Assembly: GCA_028277665.1 (NCBI GenBank)
Contig: JANQFU010000009.1
Span: forward strand, 27,612 to 91,611
Length of the DNA: 64,000 nt
Reading direction: 5' to 3'
Source: Alphaproteobacteria bacterium
GTDB taxonomy: Bacteria > Pseudomonadota > Alphaproteobacteria > Micavibrionales > Micavibrionaceae
In this document: positions 27,010 to 36,910 of the stretch, one piece after another
How positions within the stretch are numbered: position 1 is the stretch's first letter
Layout of the letters: the number at the start of each line of letters is the position of its first letter
Notes under the pieces: generated by a model
Database searches by the model: none
Seen by the model: only the letters and a program-made list of their open reading frames with translations
What the model was told of the DNA's origin: nothing
Program-made: the position numbers and the translations under genes

Positions 27010-27573
27010 TTAACGCCCCAACGGGAAATGATAGGCGAGGATGATTGCCTCCGCACCGGGGTTTTTGTTGCCGGTAGAGGCGTTCGAGATGTGGCTGAGT
27101 CCAAAGGAAAGCCGCGATTGATCTTTGAATTCATAGGCAAGCTCAATTTGAGAGCGGAATTCCAGCCTGTGCCCGAGATCCTTTTCGTCGCCGTCTTCAT
27201 AATACCCTGCGGCGATACTCGGAATCAGGTGAAAAGGAGAGGATTCGCTGAGTTTGAAATCTGCCCAGAGCCCCAGATTTGCGAAGACTGTCCCGTCGGT
27301 CGCAAGTTCAAGCCCGCCCATCGGCGCGATTTTCCAAAAGAAAGGGGTGTTATGACGGTATTCGATTCGCAGCTCCGGCCGGCTGTCCGGATCGAATGTG
27401 TACAGGGAGCCGATGCCGACATACAGAAAGGCCGAGGGCGATTCGAGATCGATCTCCGGGGATTCGGCTTTTTTTTCCGGTTCGGGGGTGTTCGCGTATG
27501 CAGGTACAAAAAAAGAAAAACATAAAATGCTTGCACCAGCGAGCAGTGCGAGCCGGGAGGCTTTGGCAGACAT
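27010..27573 (-). CDS. pagL: Lipid A 3-O-deacylase (PagL-like acyloxyacyl hydrolase)
   Basis: 187 residues with a signal peptide ending P-A-Y-A. The mature part is a small beta-barrel of alternating hydrophobic strands. The C-terminal motif G-L-S-H-I-S-N-A-S-T-G-N-K-N-P-G-A-E-A supplies the catalytic triad His161, Ser163 and Glu175, with the same 12-residue Ser-Glu spacing as Pseudomonas PagL. The protein ends in an aromatic strand Y-H-F-P-L. PagL removes the 3-hydroxyacyl chain at position 3 of lipid A in the outer membrane, so the cell probably makes and remodels lipid A. It is divergent from nuoJ. Confidence 0.88.
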   Translation of the reverse strand: MSAKASRLALLAGASILCFSFFVPAYANTPEPEKKAESPEIDLESPSAFLYVGIGSLYTFDPDSRPELRIEYRHNTPFFWKIAPMGGLELATDGTVFANLGLWADFKLSESSPFHLIPSIAAGYYEDGDEKDLGHRLEFRSQIELAYEFKDQSRLSFGLSHISNASTGNKNPGAEAIILAYHFPLGR

Positions 27574-27757
27574 CTTAACTTCCTTCGGGGTTTGGCGAAT
27601 AATGGCCGGGATGTGTTTAATACCTCTGATATTCTTATTGAATTCAGAAAAAAATCAATCCCTAAAATGTTTCCTTTTTCCGGGCTTGCGGGGCCCGGCC
27701 ATAAAGATTAAAAAAAGGCAGGATGTTTTTTCGCATTTATCCGGTTGGTGCTCTGTC

Positions 27758-28357
27758 ATGTTCGAGGCTCTCGCCTTTTATCTTTTCGCCGGACTTCTGC
27801 TCTTCAGCGCGGCGGTTGTGATCACGGCCCGCAATCCTGTGCACGGGGTCCTGTTTCTGATTCTGGCGTTCTTTAACGCGGCGGGGCTGTTTGTCCTGAT
27901 CGGCGCGGAATTCCTCGCCTTCATACTCCTGATCGTTTATGTGGGCGCGGTTGCGGTCTTGTTCCTGTTCGTCGTGATGATGCTCGATATCGATTTTGCG
28001 GATCTGCGAAGCGGCGTGCGCAGACATGCATTGATCGGTGGCGGGGTCGGAGCCCTTTTGCTTGCCGAGCTTGTGTTTATGCTTGTCGGACGTGAATTCG
28101 TTCCGGGCGAATCTCTTTCCGTGACACCTCCCGGCGCGCTCACAAATACGGAAGCTCTGGGCCGGGTTTTGTATACGGAATATGCCTTTCCGTTCCAGCT
28201 CGCCGGCCTCATTCTCCTTGTCGCAATGGTTGGCGCCATTACGCTGACCCTGCGCCGCCGGGATGACGTCCGTCGTCAGGATATCGCGGCCCAGCATGCC
28301 CGCCGCCGCGAAGACGTTGTCGAAATCCAGAAAGTCACACCCGGAACGGGGGTCTAG
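27758..28357 (+). CDS. nuoJ: NADH-quinone oxidoreductase subunit J
   Basis: 199 residues from ATG 27758; the frame is open upstream, but the first membrane helix begins directly after this ATG ([12 protein letters not shown]). There are five membrane segments, with the conserved [12 protein letters not shown] and [17 protein letters not shown] motifs. It is a membrane-arm subunit of respiratory complex I. It opens a tight nuoJKLMN run; nuoA-I, which usually precede it, are not upstream, where pagL lies in the opposite direction. The gap 27574-27757 must hold a promoter. Confidence 0.93.
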   Translation: MFEALAFYLFAGLLLFSAAVVITARNPVHGVLFLILAFFNAAGLFVLIGAEFLAFILLIVYVGAVAVLFLFVVMMLDIDFADLRSGVRRHALIGGGVGALLLAELVFMLVGREFVPGESLSVTPPGALTNTEALGRVLYTEYAFPFQLAGLILLVAMVGAITLTLRRRDDVRRQDIAAQHARRREDVVEIQKVTPGTGV

Positions 28358-28359
28358 TC

Positions 28360-28671
28360 ATGATCATCGAATTGACACATTACCTGGTTCTCGCGGCGAT
28401 ATTGTTTACGATCGGCGTGTTCGGAATTTTTCTCAACCGCCGGAATCTGATCATCATCCTGATGTCGATCGAGTTGATGCTTCTGGCCGTGAACGTTAAT
28501 TTCATTGCGTTTTCGCAAATGGCGTTTGCGGATCTGGCGGGGCAGGTGTTCTCGATGTTCGTTCTGACGGTTGCTGCGGCCGAATCCGCGATCGGCCTCG
28601 CGATCCTCGTGGTCTTCTTCCGCACGCGGGGCAGCATCGCCGTTGAAGATATTTCCACGCTGAAAGGGTAG
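28360..28671 (+). CDS. nuoK: NADH-quinone oxidoreductase subunit K
   Basis: 103 residues, three membrane helices, normal for NuoK. The typical motifs are present: [24 protein letters not shown], with the proton-pathway glutamate in helix 2, and [10 protein letters not shown] in helix 3 with the second key glutamate. The start follows the nuoJ stop by two bases, so translation is probably coupled. Confidence 0.97.
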   Translation: MIIELTHYLVLAAILFTIGVFGIFLNRRNLIIILMSIELMLLAVNVNFIAFSQMAFADLAGQVFSMFVLTVAAAESAIGLAILVVFFRTRGSIAVEDISTLKG

Positions 28672-28683
28672 GGAGACGCCGTA

Positions 28684-30621
28684 ATGCTCATGGACATTCT
28701 GCCCGTATTTCTCCCCTTGATCGGTTTTCTGGTCGCGTTTTTATTCGGCAGGCAACTCGGCGACAAAGGCGCGCAGTTTATCACATGCGCCTTGATGCTT
28801 GCCGCGGCAGGTCTGTCTTGTTGGCTGATGTCGGATATCTTCTTCTCCGGAAATGCGCGGCAAATTCATCTCGGAAGCTGGATCCGCGTCGAGCCGTTGA
28901 ACATCGACTGGGCACTGCGTCTGGACCAGCTTTCAGTCGTCATGATCTGGGTCGTGAACGTGATATCGGCCTGCGTCCATATATATTCGGTCGGATATAT
29001 GAGCCATGACCCGCACAAAGCCCGGTTTATGGCCTATCTGAGCCTGTTTACCTTTGCGATGCTGATGCTTGTCAGTGCGGATAACCTCGTCCAGCTTTTC
29101 TTCGGATGGGAAGGCGTTGGACTGGCCTCTTATCTGCTGATCGGGTTCTGGACTCATAAGGATACGGCGAACGCCGCCGCCGTCAAAGCCTTCGTCGTGA
29201 ACAGGATCGGCGATTTCGGTCTGACCCTTGCGATCCTGTTATGTTTTGTCGTGTTTGGCTCCGTATCCTTCTCGACGATTTTTGAGCTTGCGCCGGACAA
29301 AGCCGCGCAGACTTTCCTGTTCTTCGGTTATGAGGTCCATGCCTTGACGGTCATCGCGCTCCTGCTCTTCATGGGCGCAATCGGAAAATCGGCACAGCTC
29401 GGCCTGCATACGTGGTTGCCGGACGCGATGGAAGGGCCGACGCCGGTCTCCGCGCTGATCCATGCGGCGACAATGGTCACAGCCGGCGTCTTTCTCGTCG
29501 CCCGGTTCTCGCCGGTATTCGAATACGCTCCGGCGGCCCTTGAGGTCGTCTGTATTCTCGGGGCCCTGACGGCGGTCGTCGCGGCGACGATCGGCCTGAC
29601 GCAGTTTGATATCAAACGGGTCATCGCCTATTCGACGATGAGCCAGCTCGGCTACATGTTTTTTGCGCTTGGCGTTTCGGCCTACGGCGCGGCGATGTTT
29701 CACCTCGTCACGCACGCATTTTTCAAAGCCCTCCTGTTCCTCGGCGCCGGATCGGTGATCCATGCGCTCTCGGACGAGCAGGATATGCGCAAAATGGGCG
29801 GAGTCTGGCGGGCCATTCCGCTGACTTATGCGTTTATGTGGATCGGATCACTTGCTCTTGCCGGTATTCCCCTCTTTTCCGGATATTATTCCAAGGACAT
29901 GATTTTAGAGGCGGCATTCGCGGATCATAGCGCATTCGGGGCCTTTGCCTATTGGGCGGGGATCGCGGCCGCGTTTATGACGGCGTTCTATTCCTGGCGG
30001 TTGATCCTGATGACGTTCCACGGCACGCCCAGGGCGGATGAGAAAGTCATGGCGCATCTGCACGAATCGCCGATGATCATGCATATCCCTCTGGCTGTGC
30101 TCGCATGCGGCGCGGTGGCGGCGGGGGCCTTGCTTTACGCGCCGTTTGTCGGCGGCCACGGTCATATGCTCTGGGGCGAGTCGCTGCTCGTCCTGCCGGG
30201 TAACGACACGATTGAGGCTGCGCATCACGTTCCGCACTGGGTGAAATATCTGCCGACGGGCATCGCTCTGGCCGGGATTCTGCTGGCTGTGCTGTTCTAC
30301 ACCGGAAAACGGCGCGCGCCGGAAATCGTCTCCGATCTCCTCGGCCCGCTTTATACGTTCGTCTACCGGAAATATTATTTTGACGAGCTATACCGGAAAA
30401 TCTTCGTGCGCGGGGCCGAACGTCTCGGGCGGGCCTTTTACCTGAAAGGCGACAAGGCGACGATCGATGGAGCCGGGCCGGACGGGACGGCAGAAATCTC
30501 CCGCCGGATCGGGGCGGCCTTCAGCCGCTTCCAAAGCGGGTTCGTCTACCATTACGCCTTTATCATGATGATCGGCCTGCTCGGGCTGTTGAGCTGGATT
30601 TTATACGGGATGGTGTCCTGA
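28684..30621 (+). CDS. nuoL: NADH-quinone oxidoreductase subunit L
   Basis: 645 residues, a polytopic antiporter-like proton-pumping subunit at the distal end of complex I. Core features are H-I-Y-S-V-G-Y-M-S-H-D, F-F-G-W-E-G-V-G-L-A-S-Y-L-L-I-G-F-W, the discontinuous helix H-T-W-L-P-D-A-M-E-G-P-T-P-V-S-A-L-I-H-A, and the long C-terminal lateral helix region around D-E-L-Y-R. Its TGA shares the A of the nuoM ATG, and it starts 12 bases after nuoK, so it is one operon. Confidence 0.98.
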   Translation: MLMDILPVFLPLIGFLVAFLFGRQLGDKGAQFITCALMLAAAGLSCWLMSDIFFSGNARQIHLGSWIRVEPLNIDWALRLDQLSVVMIWVVNVISACVHIYSVGYMSHDPHKARFMAYLSLFTFAMLMLVSADNLVQLFFGWEGVGLASYLLIGFWTHKDTANAAAVKAFVVNRIGDFGLTLAILLCFVVFGSVSFSTIFELAPDKAAQTFLFFGYEVHALTVIALLLFMGAIGKSAQLGLHTWLPDAMEGPTPVSALIHAATMVTAGVFLVARFSPVFEYAPAALEVVCILGALTAVVAATIGLTQFDIKRVIAYSTMSQLGYMFFALGVSAYGAAMFHLVTHAFFKALLFLGAGSVIHALSDEQDMRKMGGVWRAIPLTYAFMWIGSLALAGIPLFSGYYSKDMILEAAFADHSAFGAFAYWAGIAAAFMTAFYSWRLILMTFHGTPRADEKVMAHLHESPMIMHIPLAVLACGAVAAGALLYAPFVGGHGHMLWGESLLVLPGNDTIEAAHHVPHWVKYLPTGIALAGILLAVLFYTGKRRAPEIVSDLLGPLYTFVYRKYYFDELYRKIFVRGAERLGRAFYLKGDKATIDGAGPDGTAEISRRIGAAFSRFQSGFVYHYAFIMMIGLLGLLSWILYGMVS

Positions 30622-32192
30622 TGACCGATTTTCCTCTTTTATCCCTCCTGACCTTTTTGCCGCTCTTCGGCGTGGCTTTTCTGCTCGGCATTCGCGGGGA
30701 TCAGGATGTCGTGGAGCGCAACGCGCGCTATGTCGCGCTCTACACGTCGTTCTTCACATTCGCGCTTTCGGTCTACATGCTGATGCGGTTCAATCCGTAT
30801 GACGACGGCTTTCAGTTCGTCGAGCGTTATGAATGGCTGCCCTCCCTGAATATCGTCTATCAGCTCGGGATCGACGGGATTTCTCTCTTCTTCATCCTGC
30901 TTTCAACGTTCCTGACGATGACCTGTATTCTGATGAGCTGGCAGTCCGTCAAGACCCGCGTCCGCGAATATATGGTGGCCTTTCTGATCCTTGAATCCTT
31001 TATGCTCGGGACGTTCTGTGCGCTCGATGCCGTTCTTTTCTACGTCTTTTTCGAAGGCGTGCTGATTCCGATGTTCCTGATTATCGGAATCTGGGGCGGG
31101 GCGCGCCGGGTTTATGCGTCCTACAAATTTTTCCTGTATACGCTGCTGGGCTCGGTTCTGATGCTGCTGGCCCTGATCGTGCTGTATTTCCAGAACGGGA
31201 CGAGCGATTTGCTGACCTTGCTCGAAAACCCCGTCTCTCCCTCGCTTCAGTTCTGGCTCTGGCTGGCGTTCTTCGCGAGCTTCGCGGTTAAAATGCCGAT
31301 GTGGCCGGTTCACACATGGCTGCCGGATGCGCACGTCGAGGCCCCGACCGGCGGCTCGGTCATCCTGGCCGGGGTGCTCCTGAAAATGGGCGGTTACGGC
31401 TTTTTGCGGTTCTCTTTGCCGATGTTCCCGGACGCAAGCACGTTTTTCATGCCGCTTGTCATGTCCCTGAGCGTTGTCGCGATCATCTATACGTCTCTCG
31501 TCGCGCTCGTTCAGGACGACATGAAAAAGATGATTGCCTATTCGTCGGTAGCCCATATGGGATTTGTGACGCTCGGCATTTTTTCCGCAACGGCGCAGGG
31601 CATTCAGGGCGGCATTTTCCAGATGCTGTCTCACGGATTAATCTCGGCGGCCCTCTTTCTGATCGTCGGCGTGCTCTATGATCGCCTGCATTCCCGCGAG
31701 ATTGCGAAATATGGCGGGCTCGTGAAAAACATGCCCAAATACGCGACGTTATTCATGATCTTTATGCTCGGTTCCGTCGGCCTTCCGGGGACGAGCGGCT
31801 TTGTCGGCGAGTTTTTATCCTTGCTGGGCACATTCACGGCGGCACCGGTCTTCGCCGTTCTCGGGGCCAGCGGCATTGTCCTCGGGGCGGCCTATATGCT
31901 CTGGCTGTACCGCCGGGTTGTTTTCGGCACACCGAATACGGAAGAAGCGGCAGGCCTCAAGGACGTAAACTGGCGGGAGATGACGGTCCTCGTTCCGCTC
32001 GCGGGGCTTGTTCTCTTTCTGGGGATTTTCCCGAACGCGGTGCTCTCCCGCACGGAGCCGTCCGTCCAGCGTGTGATCTCGCAATATCAAAACGGTCTGG
32101 AGAGATATGCCGGCCCGAAAGATCCTCTTTCCCGAGGGCATGACGAGACAGGGCATGGCAAGACAAGAGTAGAGGAAGGGGCGCCAGAATGA
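30621..32192 (+). CDS. nuoM: NADH-quinone oxidoreductase subunit M
   Basis: 523 residues with about 14 membrane helices. The antiporter-like core shows L-G-I-D-G-I-S-L-F-F-I-L-L, the conserved F-F-E-G-V-L-I-P-M glutamate, W-P-V-H-T-W-L-P-D-A-H-V-E-A-P-T-G-G-S-V and H-M-G-F-V-T-L-G. The C-terminal 30 residues are polar and extend past the usual end of the family. It overlaps nuoL by one base and nuoN by four bases. Confidence 0.98.
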   Translation: MTDFPLLSLLTFLPLFGVAFLLGIRGDQDVVERNARYVALYTSFFTFALSVYMLMRFNPYDDGFQFVERYEWLPSLNIVYQLGIDGISLFFILLSTFLTMTCILMSWQSVKTRVREYMVAFLILESFMLGTFCALDAVLFYVFFEGVLIPMFLIIGIWGGARRVYASYKFFLYTLLGSVLMLLALIVLYFQNGTSDLLTLLENPVSPSLQFWLWLAFFASFAVKMPMWPVHTWLPDAHVEAPTGGSVILAGVLLKMGGYGFLRFSLPMFPDASTFFMPLVMSLSVVAIIYTSLVALVQDDMKKMIAYSSVAHMGFVTLGIFSATAQGIQGGIFQMLSHGLISAALFLIVGVLYDRLHSREIAKYGGLVKNMPKYATLFMIFMLGSVGLPGTSGFVGEFLSLLGTFTAAPVFAVLGASGIVLGAAYMLWLYRRVVFGTPNTEEAAGLKDVNWREMTVLVPLAGLVLFLGIFPNAVLSRTEPSVQRVISQYQNGLERYAGPKDPLSRGHDETGHGKTRVEEGAPE

Positions 32193-33658
32193 ACGGATTT
32201 GAATGGGCCCAAATGTATCCGATGATCCCGGAGGCGTTTCTGGCACTTTCCGCGATGGTCCTGCTGGTCTCGGGGACGTTTCCGGCGGTTGTGCGCTCGG
32301 GGTTGATTCCCGTTCTGGGGATCCTTGCGGCGTTTACATCCTGCATCTTTATTCTGGGGATGGACTGGGGCCTTGCAGGCGGGGGCGGAGAAACCACGTT
32401 CTTCGTTCTCGACAGCTTCGCCGCGATCGTCAAGCTCATGCTGCTGGTCGGGGTGATGGCCTCGCTGGCGATCTCGACGGGCTATCTGCGTCTTGAGAAC
32501 CTCAGAGAGCCGGAATACACGGCCCTCATTCTTCTGGCGGCGGCCGGAATGATGATCATGGTCTCGGCATCCAACCTCCTGATCCTGTATATGGGGATCG
32601 AGCTACAGGCACTCAGCCTCTATATCCTGGCCGCATTTTACCGCGACTCGCCCCGCTCGGCGGAGGCCGGGATCAAGTATTTCGTCCTCGGGGCCTTGTC
32701 ATCCGGGCTGCTGCTCTATGGGTGTTCCCTGATTTACGGCGTGAGCGGCACACTCGATTTCGCGGGGATCGGCACCTACACCGATCAAAATCCCGGGGAT
32801 CTGCTGCTCCTGACCGGTCTGGTTTTCCTGATCGCCGGGCTTGCGTTTAAAATTTCGGTCGTGCCGTTTCACATGTGGACGCCGGACGTCTATGACGGCG
32901 CGCCGACTCCGGTCACGGCGTATTTCTCGATCGTCCCGAAGCTGGCGGCGATTGCGCTGCTCGCCCGCGTTCTGTTCGATCCGTTCGCCGCGGTTGAAGA
33001 TCAATGGCGTCCGATTCTCTGGTTCCTGTCTGCGTCGAGCATGATACTGGCTTCCTTCGCGGCCCTGCGGCAGGATAACCTGAAACGCCTTCTGGCCTAT
33101 AGCTCGATCGGAAACATGGGTTACGCATTGTTGGGGATAACGGCGGGCAGCGTCACCGGCCTCGGCACGGCCCTGTTCTATGTCCTGATCTATATGGTCA
33201 TGACGGCCGGGACGTTCGGCTGCGTCCTTGCCCTGCGTCGTGACGAACGGGAAATCACGGATATCCCGGACCTCGCGGGTTTATCGCGCACCAACCCGTA
33301 TATGGCATGGGCTCTTGCCCTCCTGATGTTCTCTCTGGCGGGGATCCCGCCGCTCGCCGGCTTTTTCGGGAAGTTGCTCGTCTTTCAGGCGGCGATAGCC
33401 GAAGGCATGATCGTCCTCGCGGTGATCGGCGTTTTGACCTCCGTTGTCGCGGCGTATTATTACCTGCGCGTGATCAAAGTCATGTTCTTCGACGCCCCCA
33501 AAGATCCGCTGGATCCGTCGCCGGAATTCGCGCGGCGGGCCGTTGTGCTGGTTTCCGTGCTTTTCGTGCTCTTTTTCCTGATCAAGCCTGCGCCTGTTCT
33601 GGAAATGACCGATATGGCATCGGACACATTCTTCTATGAAGCGGCGAATGATGGTTAG
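32189..33658 (+). CDS. nuoN: NADH-quinone oxidoreductase subunit N
   Basis: 489 residues, polytopic. Recognisable motifs are the Y-M-G-I-E-L-Q-A-L-S-L-Y-I-L-A glutamate segment, K-Y-F-V-L-G-A-L-S-S-G, F-H-M-W-T-P-D-V-Y-D-G-A-P-T-P-V-T and A-Y-S-S-I-G-N-M-G-Y. It is the third antiporter-like pump of complex I and the last subunit of this run. It overlaps nuoM by four bases and birA by about 20. Confidence 0.98.
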   Translation: MNGFEWAQMYPMIPEAFLALSAMVLLVSGTFPAVVRSGLIPVLGILAAFTSCIFILGMDWGLAGGGGETTFFVLDSFAAIVKLMLLVGVMASLAISTGYLRLENLREPEYTALILLAAAGMMIMVSASNLLILYMGIELQALSLYILAAFYRDSPRSAEAGIKYFVLGALSSGLLLYGCSLIYGVSGTLDFAGIGTYTDQNPGDLLLLTGLVFLIAGLAFKISVVPFHMWTPDVYDGAPTPVTAYFSIVPKLAAIALLARVLFDPFAAVEDQWRPILWFLSASSMILASFAALRQDNLKRLLAYSSIGNMGYALLGITAGSVTGLGTALFYVLIYMVMTAGTFGCVLALRRDEREITDIPDLAGLSRTNPYMAWALALLMFSLAGIPPLAGFFGKLLVFQAAIAEGMIVLAVIGVLTSVVAAYYYLRVIKVMFFDAPKDPLDPSPEFARRAVVLVSVLFVLFFLIKPAPVLEMTDMASDTFFYEAANDG

Positions 33659-34460
33659 CCCCGTTTCGTGGCAGATCGAAAAAATCCATACAACGTCCAG
33701 CACGCAGGAGGAAATTCGCGCGCGCTTGCGCGAAGGAGATTCCAGATCCACCTCCCCGCCGCAAAGCGGCTTGCTCATTCAGGCCGAAGAGCAGACCGGC
33801 GGGCGGGGCAGGGGGGCGCATCGCTGGTCCTCTCCGCCCGGAAACCTTTATATGTCGTTCCTGCTTTGCCCGGATCCGGATGACGTTCCGCCCGCCCGCC
33901 TTGGTGAACTGGCTTTTGTATGCGGTCTGGCGCTATACCGGGCGGTCAAAGCCTGCCGGCCCGGGACATCATATGACCTCAGGCTGAAATGGCCGAATGA
34001 TCTTCTGGTCTCGGGCAAAAAGCTCTCCGGCTTTCTGATTGAAAACGAACCCGGCCCGGACGGCGCGCCGCGTCTTATCTGCGGGGCGGGTGTCAATGTG
34101 CACGCCCCGCCACAGGACGCCGCCAGCCTTTCGATGCTGTCCGATTCTCCTGCGGCGAATACGGACTCGAAGGCGGATATCGATGCGCTCCGCGATGCGT
34201 TTTTGAATATCTTCGGGGATTTGTATCGGGCATGGCCCTCGGATTTCACCGCGATCCTTGATGAATGGCGCGCGCATGCCTTTGGTATAGGACAGAAAAT
34301 GACCTTGCGCCTGCCCGGGGAAACATCGGAAGGGATCTTCAAAGGTTTGACGCCGCGCGGTGAACTGGTTATGACTTGTCCCGGCGGCGCGGACCGTATT
34401 GTCAGTGCCGGAGATGTTTTCTTTGGAAAGGAAAGAACAACAGATGCTTCTGGCGATTGA
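33636..34460 (+). CDS. birA: Biotin--[acetyl-CoA-carboxylase] ligase
   Basis: 274 residues, with no N-terminal helix-turn-helix, so a ligase only and not a repressor. It attaches biotin to the carboxylase carrier protein. The biotin/lipoyl ligase core shows T-S-S-T-Q, Q-T-G-G-R-G-R-G-A-H-R-W-S-S-P-P-G-N-L-Y, L-K-W-P-N-D-L-L-V-S-G-K-K-L-S-G-F-L-I-E and a C-terminal domain with G-I-F-K-G-L-T-P-R-G-E-L. ATGs at 33636, 33648 and 33651 are in frame; the last two are closer to the usual start. It overlaps nuoN, as in many alphaproteobacteria. Confidence 0.94.
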   Translation: MKRRMMVSPVSWQIEKIHTTSSTQEEIRARLREGDSRSTSPPQSGLLIQAEEQTGGRGRGAHRWSSPPGNLYMSFLLCPDPDDVPPARLGELAFVCGLALYRAVKACRPGTSYDLRLKWPNDLLVSGKKLSGFLIENEPGPDGAPRLICGAGVNVHAPPQDAASLSMLSDSPAANTDSKADIDALRDAFLNIFGDLYRAWPSDFTAILDEWRAHAFGIGQKMTLRLPGETSEGIFKGLTPRGELVMTCPGGADRIVSAGDVFFGKERTTDASGD

Positions 34461-35241
34461 TGCGGGAAACACAAATGTGGTCTTTGCGGTCTATAACGGA
34501 ACGGAAAGGCTCGCCGTCTGGCGGTGCCAGACCGAATCCGGACGCACCAGCGACGAATACGGCTGTTTGCTCGGGATTCTGTTTGTCGGAAGCCAGCTTG
34601 ATTTTTCCATGATCAAAAACGTGATCATCAGCTCTGTCGTCCCGGCGGCGAATGAGAATCTCCGCCGGTTCTGCCGGACATATCTCAATGCCGAGCCGGT
34701 CTTTATCGGCAAGGATTGCACGGCCTTGAATTTGATGACGAAGCTCGAACCGTCGGTCGCCGTCGGGGCGGACCGCCTTGTCAACGCTCTGGCCGTCCGC
34801 GATCTTTACCGGACGCCGGCCGTCGTCGTGGACTTCGGGACGGCAACGACGTTTGACGTCGTCGATACCGAGGGGGCCTATTGCGGCGGCGTCATTGCGC
34901 CGGGGATAAATCTCTCGGTCAAGGCCCTTCACCAGGCGGCGGCAATGCTGCCTCATATTTCGGTGCGCAAGCCGGAAAAGGTCATAGGAACGAATACGAT
35001 CGATGCGATGCAGTCGGGACTGTTCTACGGATATATCGGGCTGGTCGAAGGCCTGATCCGCCGCATCGCGGACGAGATGAAAGTCACATCGCCTTTTGTC
35101 CTCGCCACAGGCGGGCTGGCGTCTCTGTTTGCGGGGGCGACGCCTGAAATTCACGATGTTGACGAAGATCTGACCCTGCGGGGATTGTATCACATCTTCA
35201 CGATGTCCCGGTTCGAAGGAAAAATTCATGGACGCGCGTAA
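34444..35241 (+). CDS. coaX: Type III pantothenate kinase
   Basis: 265 residues from ATG 34444, which begins M-L-L-A-I-D-A-G-N-T-N with the phosphate-binding D-A-G-N-T-N motif; a TTG at 34399 would put 15 unrelated residues in front. Further motifs are G-A-D-R-L-V-N-A, V-D-F-G-T-A-T-T-F-D-V and G-G-V-I-A-P-G. It phosphorylates pantothenate, the first step of coenzyme A synthesis, and belongs to the potassium-dependent, CoA-insensitive class. GGAAAGG lies upstream inside birA, and the genes overlap by 17 bases, so they are coupled. Confidence 0.95.
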   Translation: MLLAIDAGNTNVVFAVYNGTERLAVWRCQTESGRTSDEYGCLLGILFVGSQLDFSMIKNVIISSVVPAANENLRRFCRTYLNAEPVFIGKDCTALNLMTKLEPSVAVGADRLVNALAVRDLYRTPAVVVDFGTATTFDVVDTEGAYCGGVIAPGINLSVKALHQAAAMLPHISVRKPEKVIGTNTIDAMQSGLFYGYIGLVEGLIRRIADEMKVTSPFVLATGGLASLFAGATPEIHDVDEDLTLRGLYHIFTMSRFEGKIHGRA

Positions 35242-36907
35242 TCTCGATCCCGGTCTCTATTTCGTCCCCCTTGGCGGGTGCGAAGAGTTCGGGGTGAATC
35301 TGAATGTATACATCTGCAACGGGCGGATTCTGATCGCCGATTGCGGGATCGGCTTCGCCGGAGACCGCTTCCCGGGCGTGGATATCCTTCTGCCAGACCC
35401 GGCCTTCCTTGTTGAAAACAAGAAAAATATCGACGCGATGGTGATCACGCACGCTCATGAGGATCACGTCGGAGCCGTCGCGCATCTCTGGCCGCGCTTG
35501 CGCTGCCCCGTATATTGCTCGGCTTTTACGGCGCAGGTCCTCAAAGGAAAATGCCACGACGCCGGAATCCGGGACATGGAAATCCGGGTCGTCGATCCAC
35601 AGCATGAACAGAACAGCCGCTTTTCCTGCGGGCCCTTTGCCCTGACGGCTTTGAGTGTCGCGCACTCGATCCCGCAGGCCTTCTCCCTGCAGATCGAAAC
35701 GGAGCACGGACGGGTCATCCACAGTGGAGACTGGAATCTGGATCCGGCGCCGGTCGTCGGGACCCGCACGGACGCCGATGCCTTCCGCAAGGCGGGAGAC
35801 GCCGGAGTTCTGGCCTATATCGGCGATTCGACCAATGCCTGCGTTGACGGCCGCACGGCCTCGGAATCCGAAGTCCGCGAAGGCCTTGAAGCTCTGTTCC
35901 GGGAATGTACGGGCCGGATCGCCGTAACGATCTTTGCCTCGAATGTCGGGCGGGTTCAGAGTGTCTGCCGCGCCGCGCAGGTCACAGACCGGCATGTCGG
36001 TCTGATCGGCCGTTCCCTGCGCCGGATGGTTTCCTGCGCGCATGAATGCGGATATCTCTCCGACCTGCCGCCTTTCGTCTCCGAAGAAGAGCTGGGCTAT
36101 CTCCCGAACGAGAAAGTCGTCATGATCGTGACAGGCTCCCAGGGCGAGCCGCAGGCGGCTCTGGCCCGGATCTCCCGTGGAGATCACCGCGAGATCAGCC
36201 TCTCGCGCGGAGATACCGTTATTTTTTCCTCCCGCCCGATTCCGGGGAACGACAAAGACATCAACGAGGTTAAAAATAATCTCAGCGCATCGGGGATCCG
36301 GGTTATTGCGCCCTCTGATACCGCGCATACGATCCATGTGTCCGGGCACCCGCGCCGGGATGAAGTGCGGGACATGCTCGCATGGGTCCGACCGCAGATC
36401 GTCGTGCCGGTTCACGGCGAACGCCTGATGCTCGACGGACAGGCGGAACTGGCGCAAAGCGCGGGCGTTCCGCATGAGATCGTGCCCAATAACGGCTCGT
36501 TGATCCGGCTTGCGCCCGGGGCGCCGGAAATCGTGGATCACGTTCATATCGGCCTTCTGGCTATTGAACCGAACCGGATCATTGATGCGAACCACAAGGC
36601 GATCCATATGCGCCGCAAACTCCAGTATTCCGGCGCGGTCCACGCAACGGTCATTCTGGATGCGCGGGGAGAGATGGTCACCGCGCCCCATGTTACGAGC
36701 ATGGGCCTGTGCGACCCGGAAGACCCGGAAGATACGTTCGATCAGCAAATGGAAATCGAGATCGAGGAAGTCCTTGAGGATATGAACTGGGAGGAGCGTG
36801 TGGACGACGATTTCGTCTATGAAGAAATGCGGATTGCTCTGCGCCGCTTCGTTAAACATCATCTCGGGGTCAAAACGCAGGTCAGCATCCATCTGGTAAG
36901 GCTTTGA
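35228..36907 (+). CDS. rnj: Ribonuclease J
   Basis: 559 residues. It is a metallo-beta-lactamase/beta-CASP nuclease with motif 2 T-H-A-H-E-D-H-V-G (His75, His77, Asp79, His80), the S-G-D-W motif, the beta-CASP V-S-G-H region (H-V-S-G-H-P) and V-P-V-H-G-E. RNase J acts in 5'-3' RNA decay and rRNA maturation. The gene overlaps coaX by 14 bases and follows birA-coaX as in other alphaproteobacteria. Confidence 0.95.
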   Translation: MDARNLDPGLYFVPLGGCEEFGVNLNVYICNGRILIADCGIGFAGDRFPGVDILLPDPAFLVENKKNIDAMVITHAHEDHVGAVAHLWPRLRCPVYCSAFTAQVLKGKCHDAGIRDMEIRVVDPQHEQNSRFSCGPFALTALSVAHSIPQAFSLQIETEHGRVIHSGDWNLDPAPVVGTRTDADAFRKAGDAGVLAYIGDSTNACVDGRTASESEVREGLEALFRECTGRIAVTIFASNVGRVQSVCRAAQVTDRHVGLIGRSLRRMVSCAHECGYLSDLPPFVSEEELGYLPNEKVVMIVTGSQGEPQAALARISRGDHREISLSRGDTVIFSSRPIPGNDKDINEVKNNLSASGIRVIAPSDTAHTIHVSGHPRRDEVRDMLAWVRPQIVVPVHGERLMLDGQAELAQSAGVPHEIVPNNGSLIRLAPGAPEIVDHVHIGLLAIEPNRIIDANHKAIHMRRKLQYSGAVHATVILDARGEMVTAPHVTSMGLCDPEDPEDTFDQQMEIEIEEVLEDMNWEERVDDDFVYEEMRIALRRFVKHHLGVKTQVSIHLVRL

Positions 36908-36910
36908 GAC

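Noticed and set aside
35198..36892. 564-residue frame antisense to RNase J
   Set aside because: A shadow of the strongly biased codon use of the real gene; its sequence has no motif and RNase J is unambiguous.
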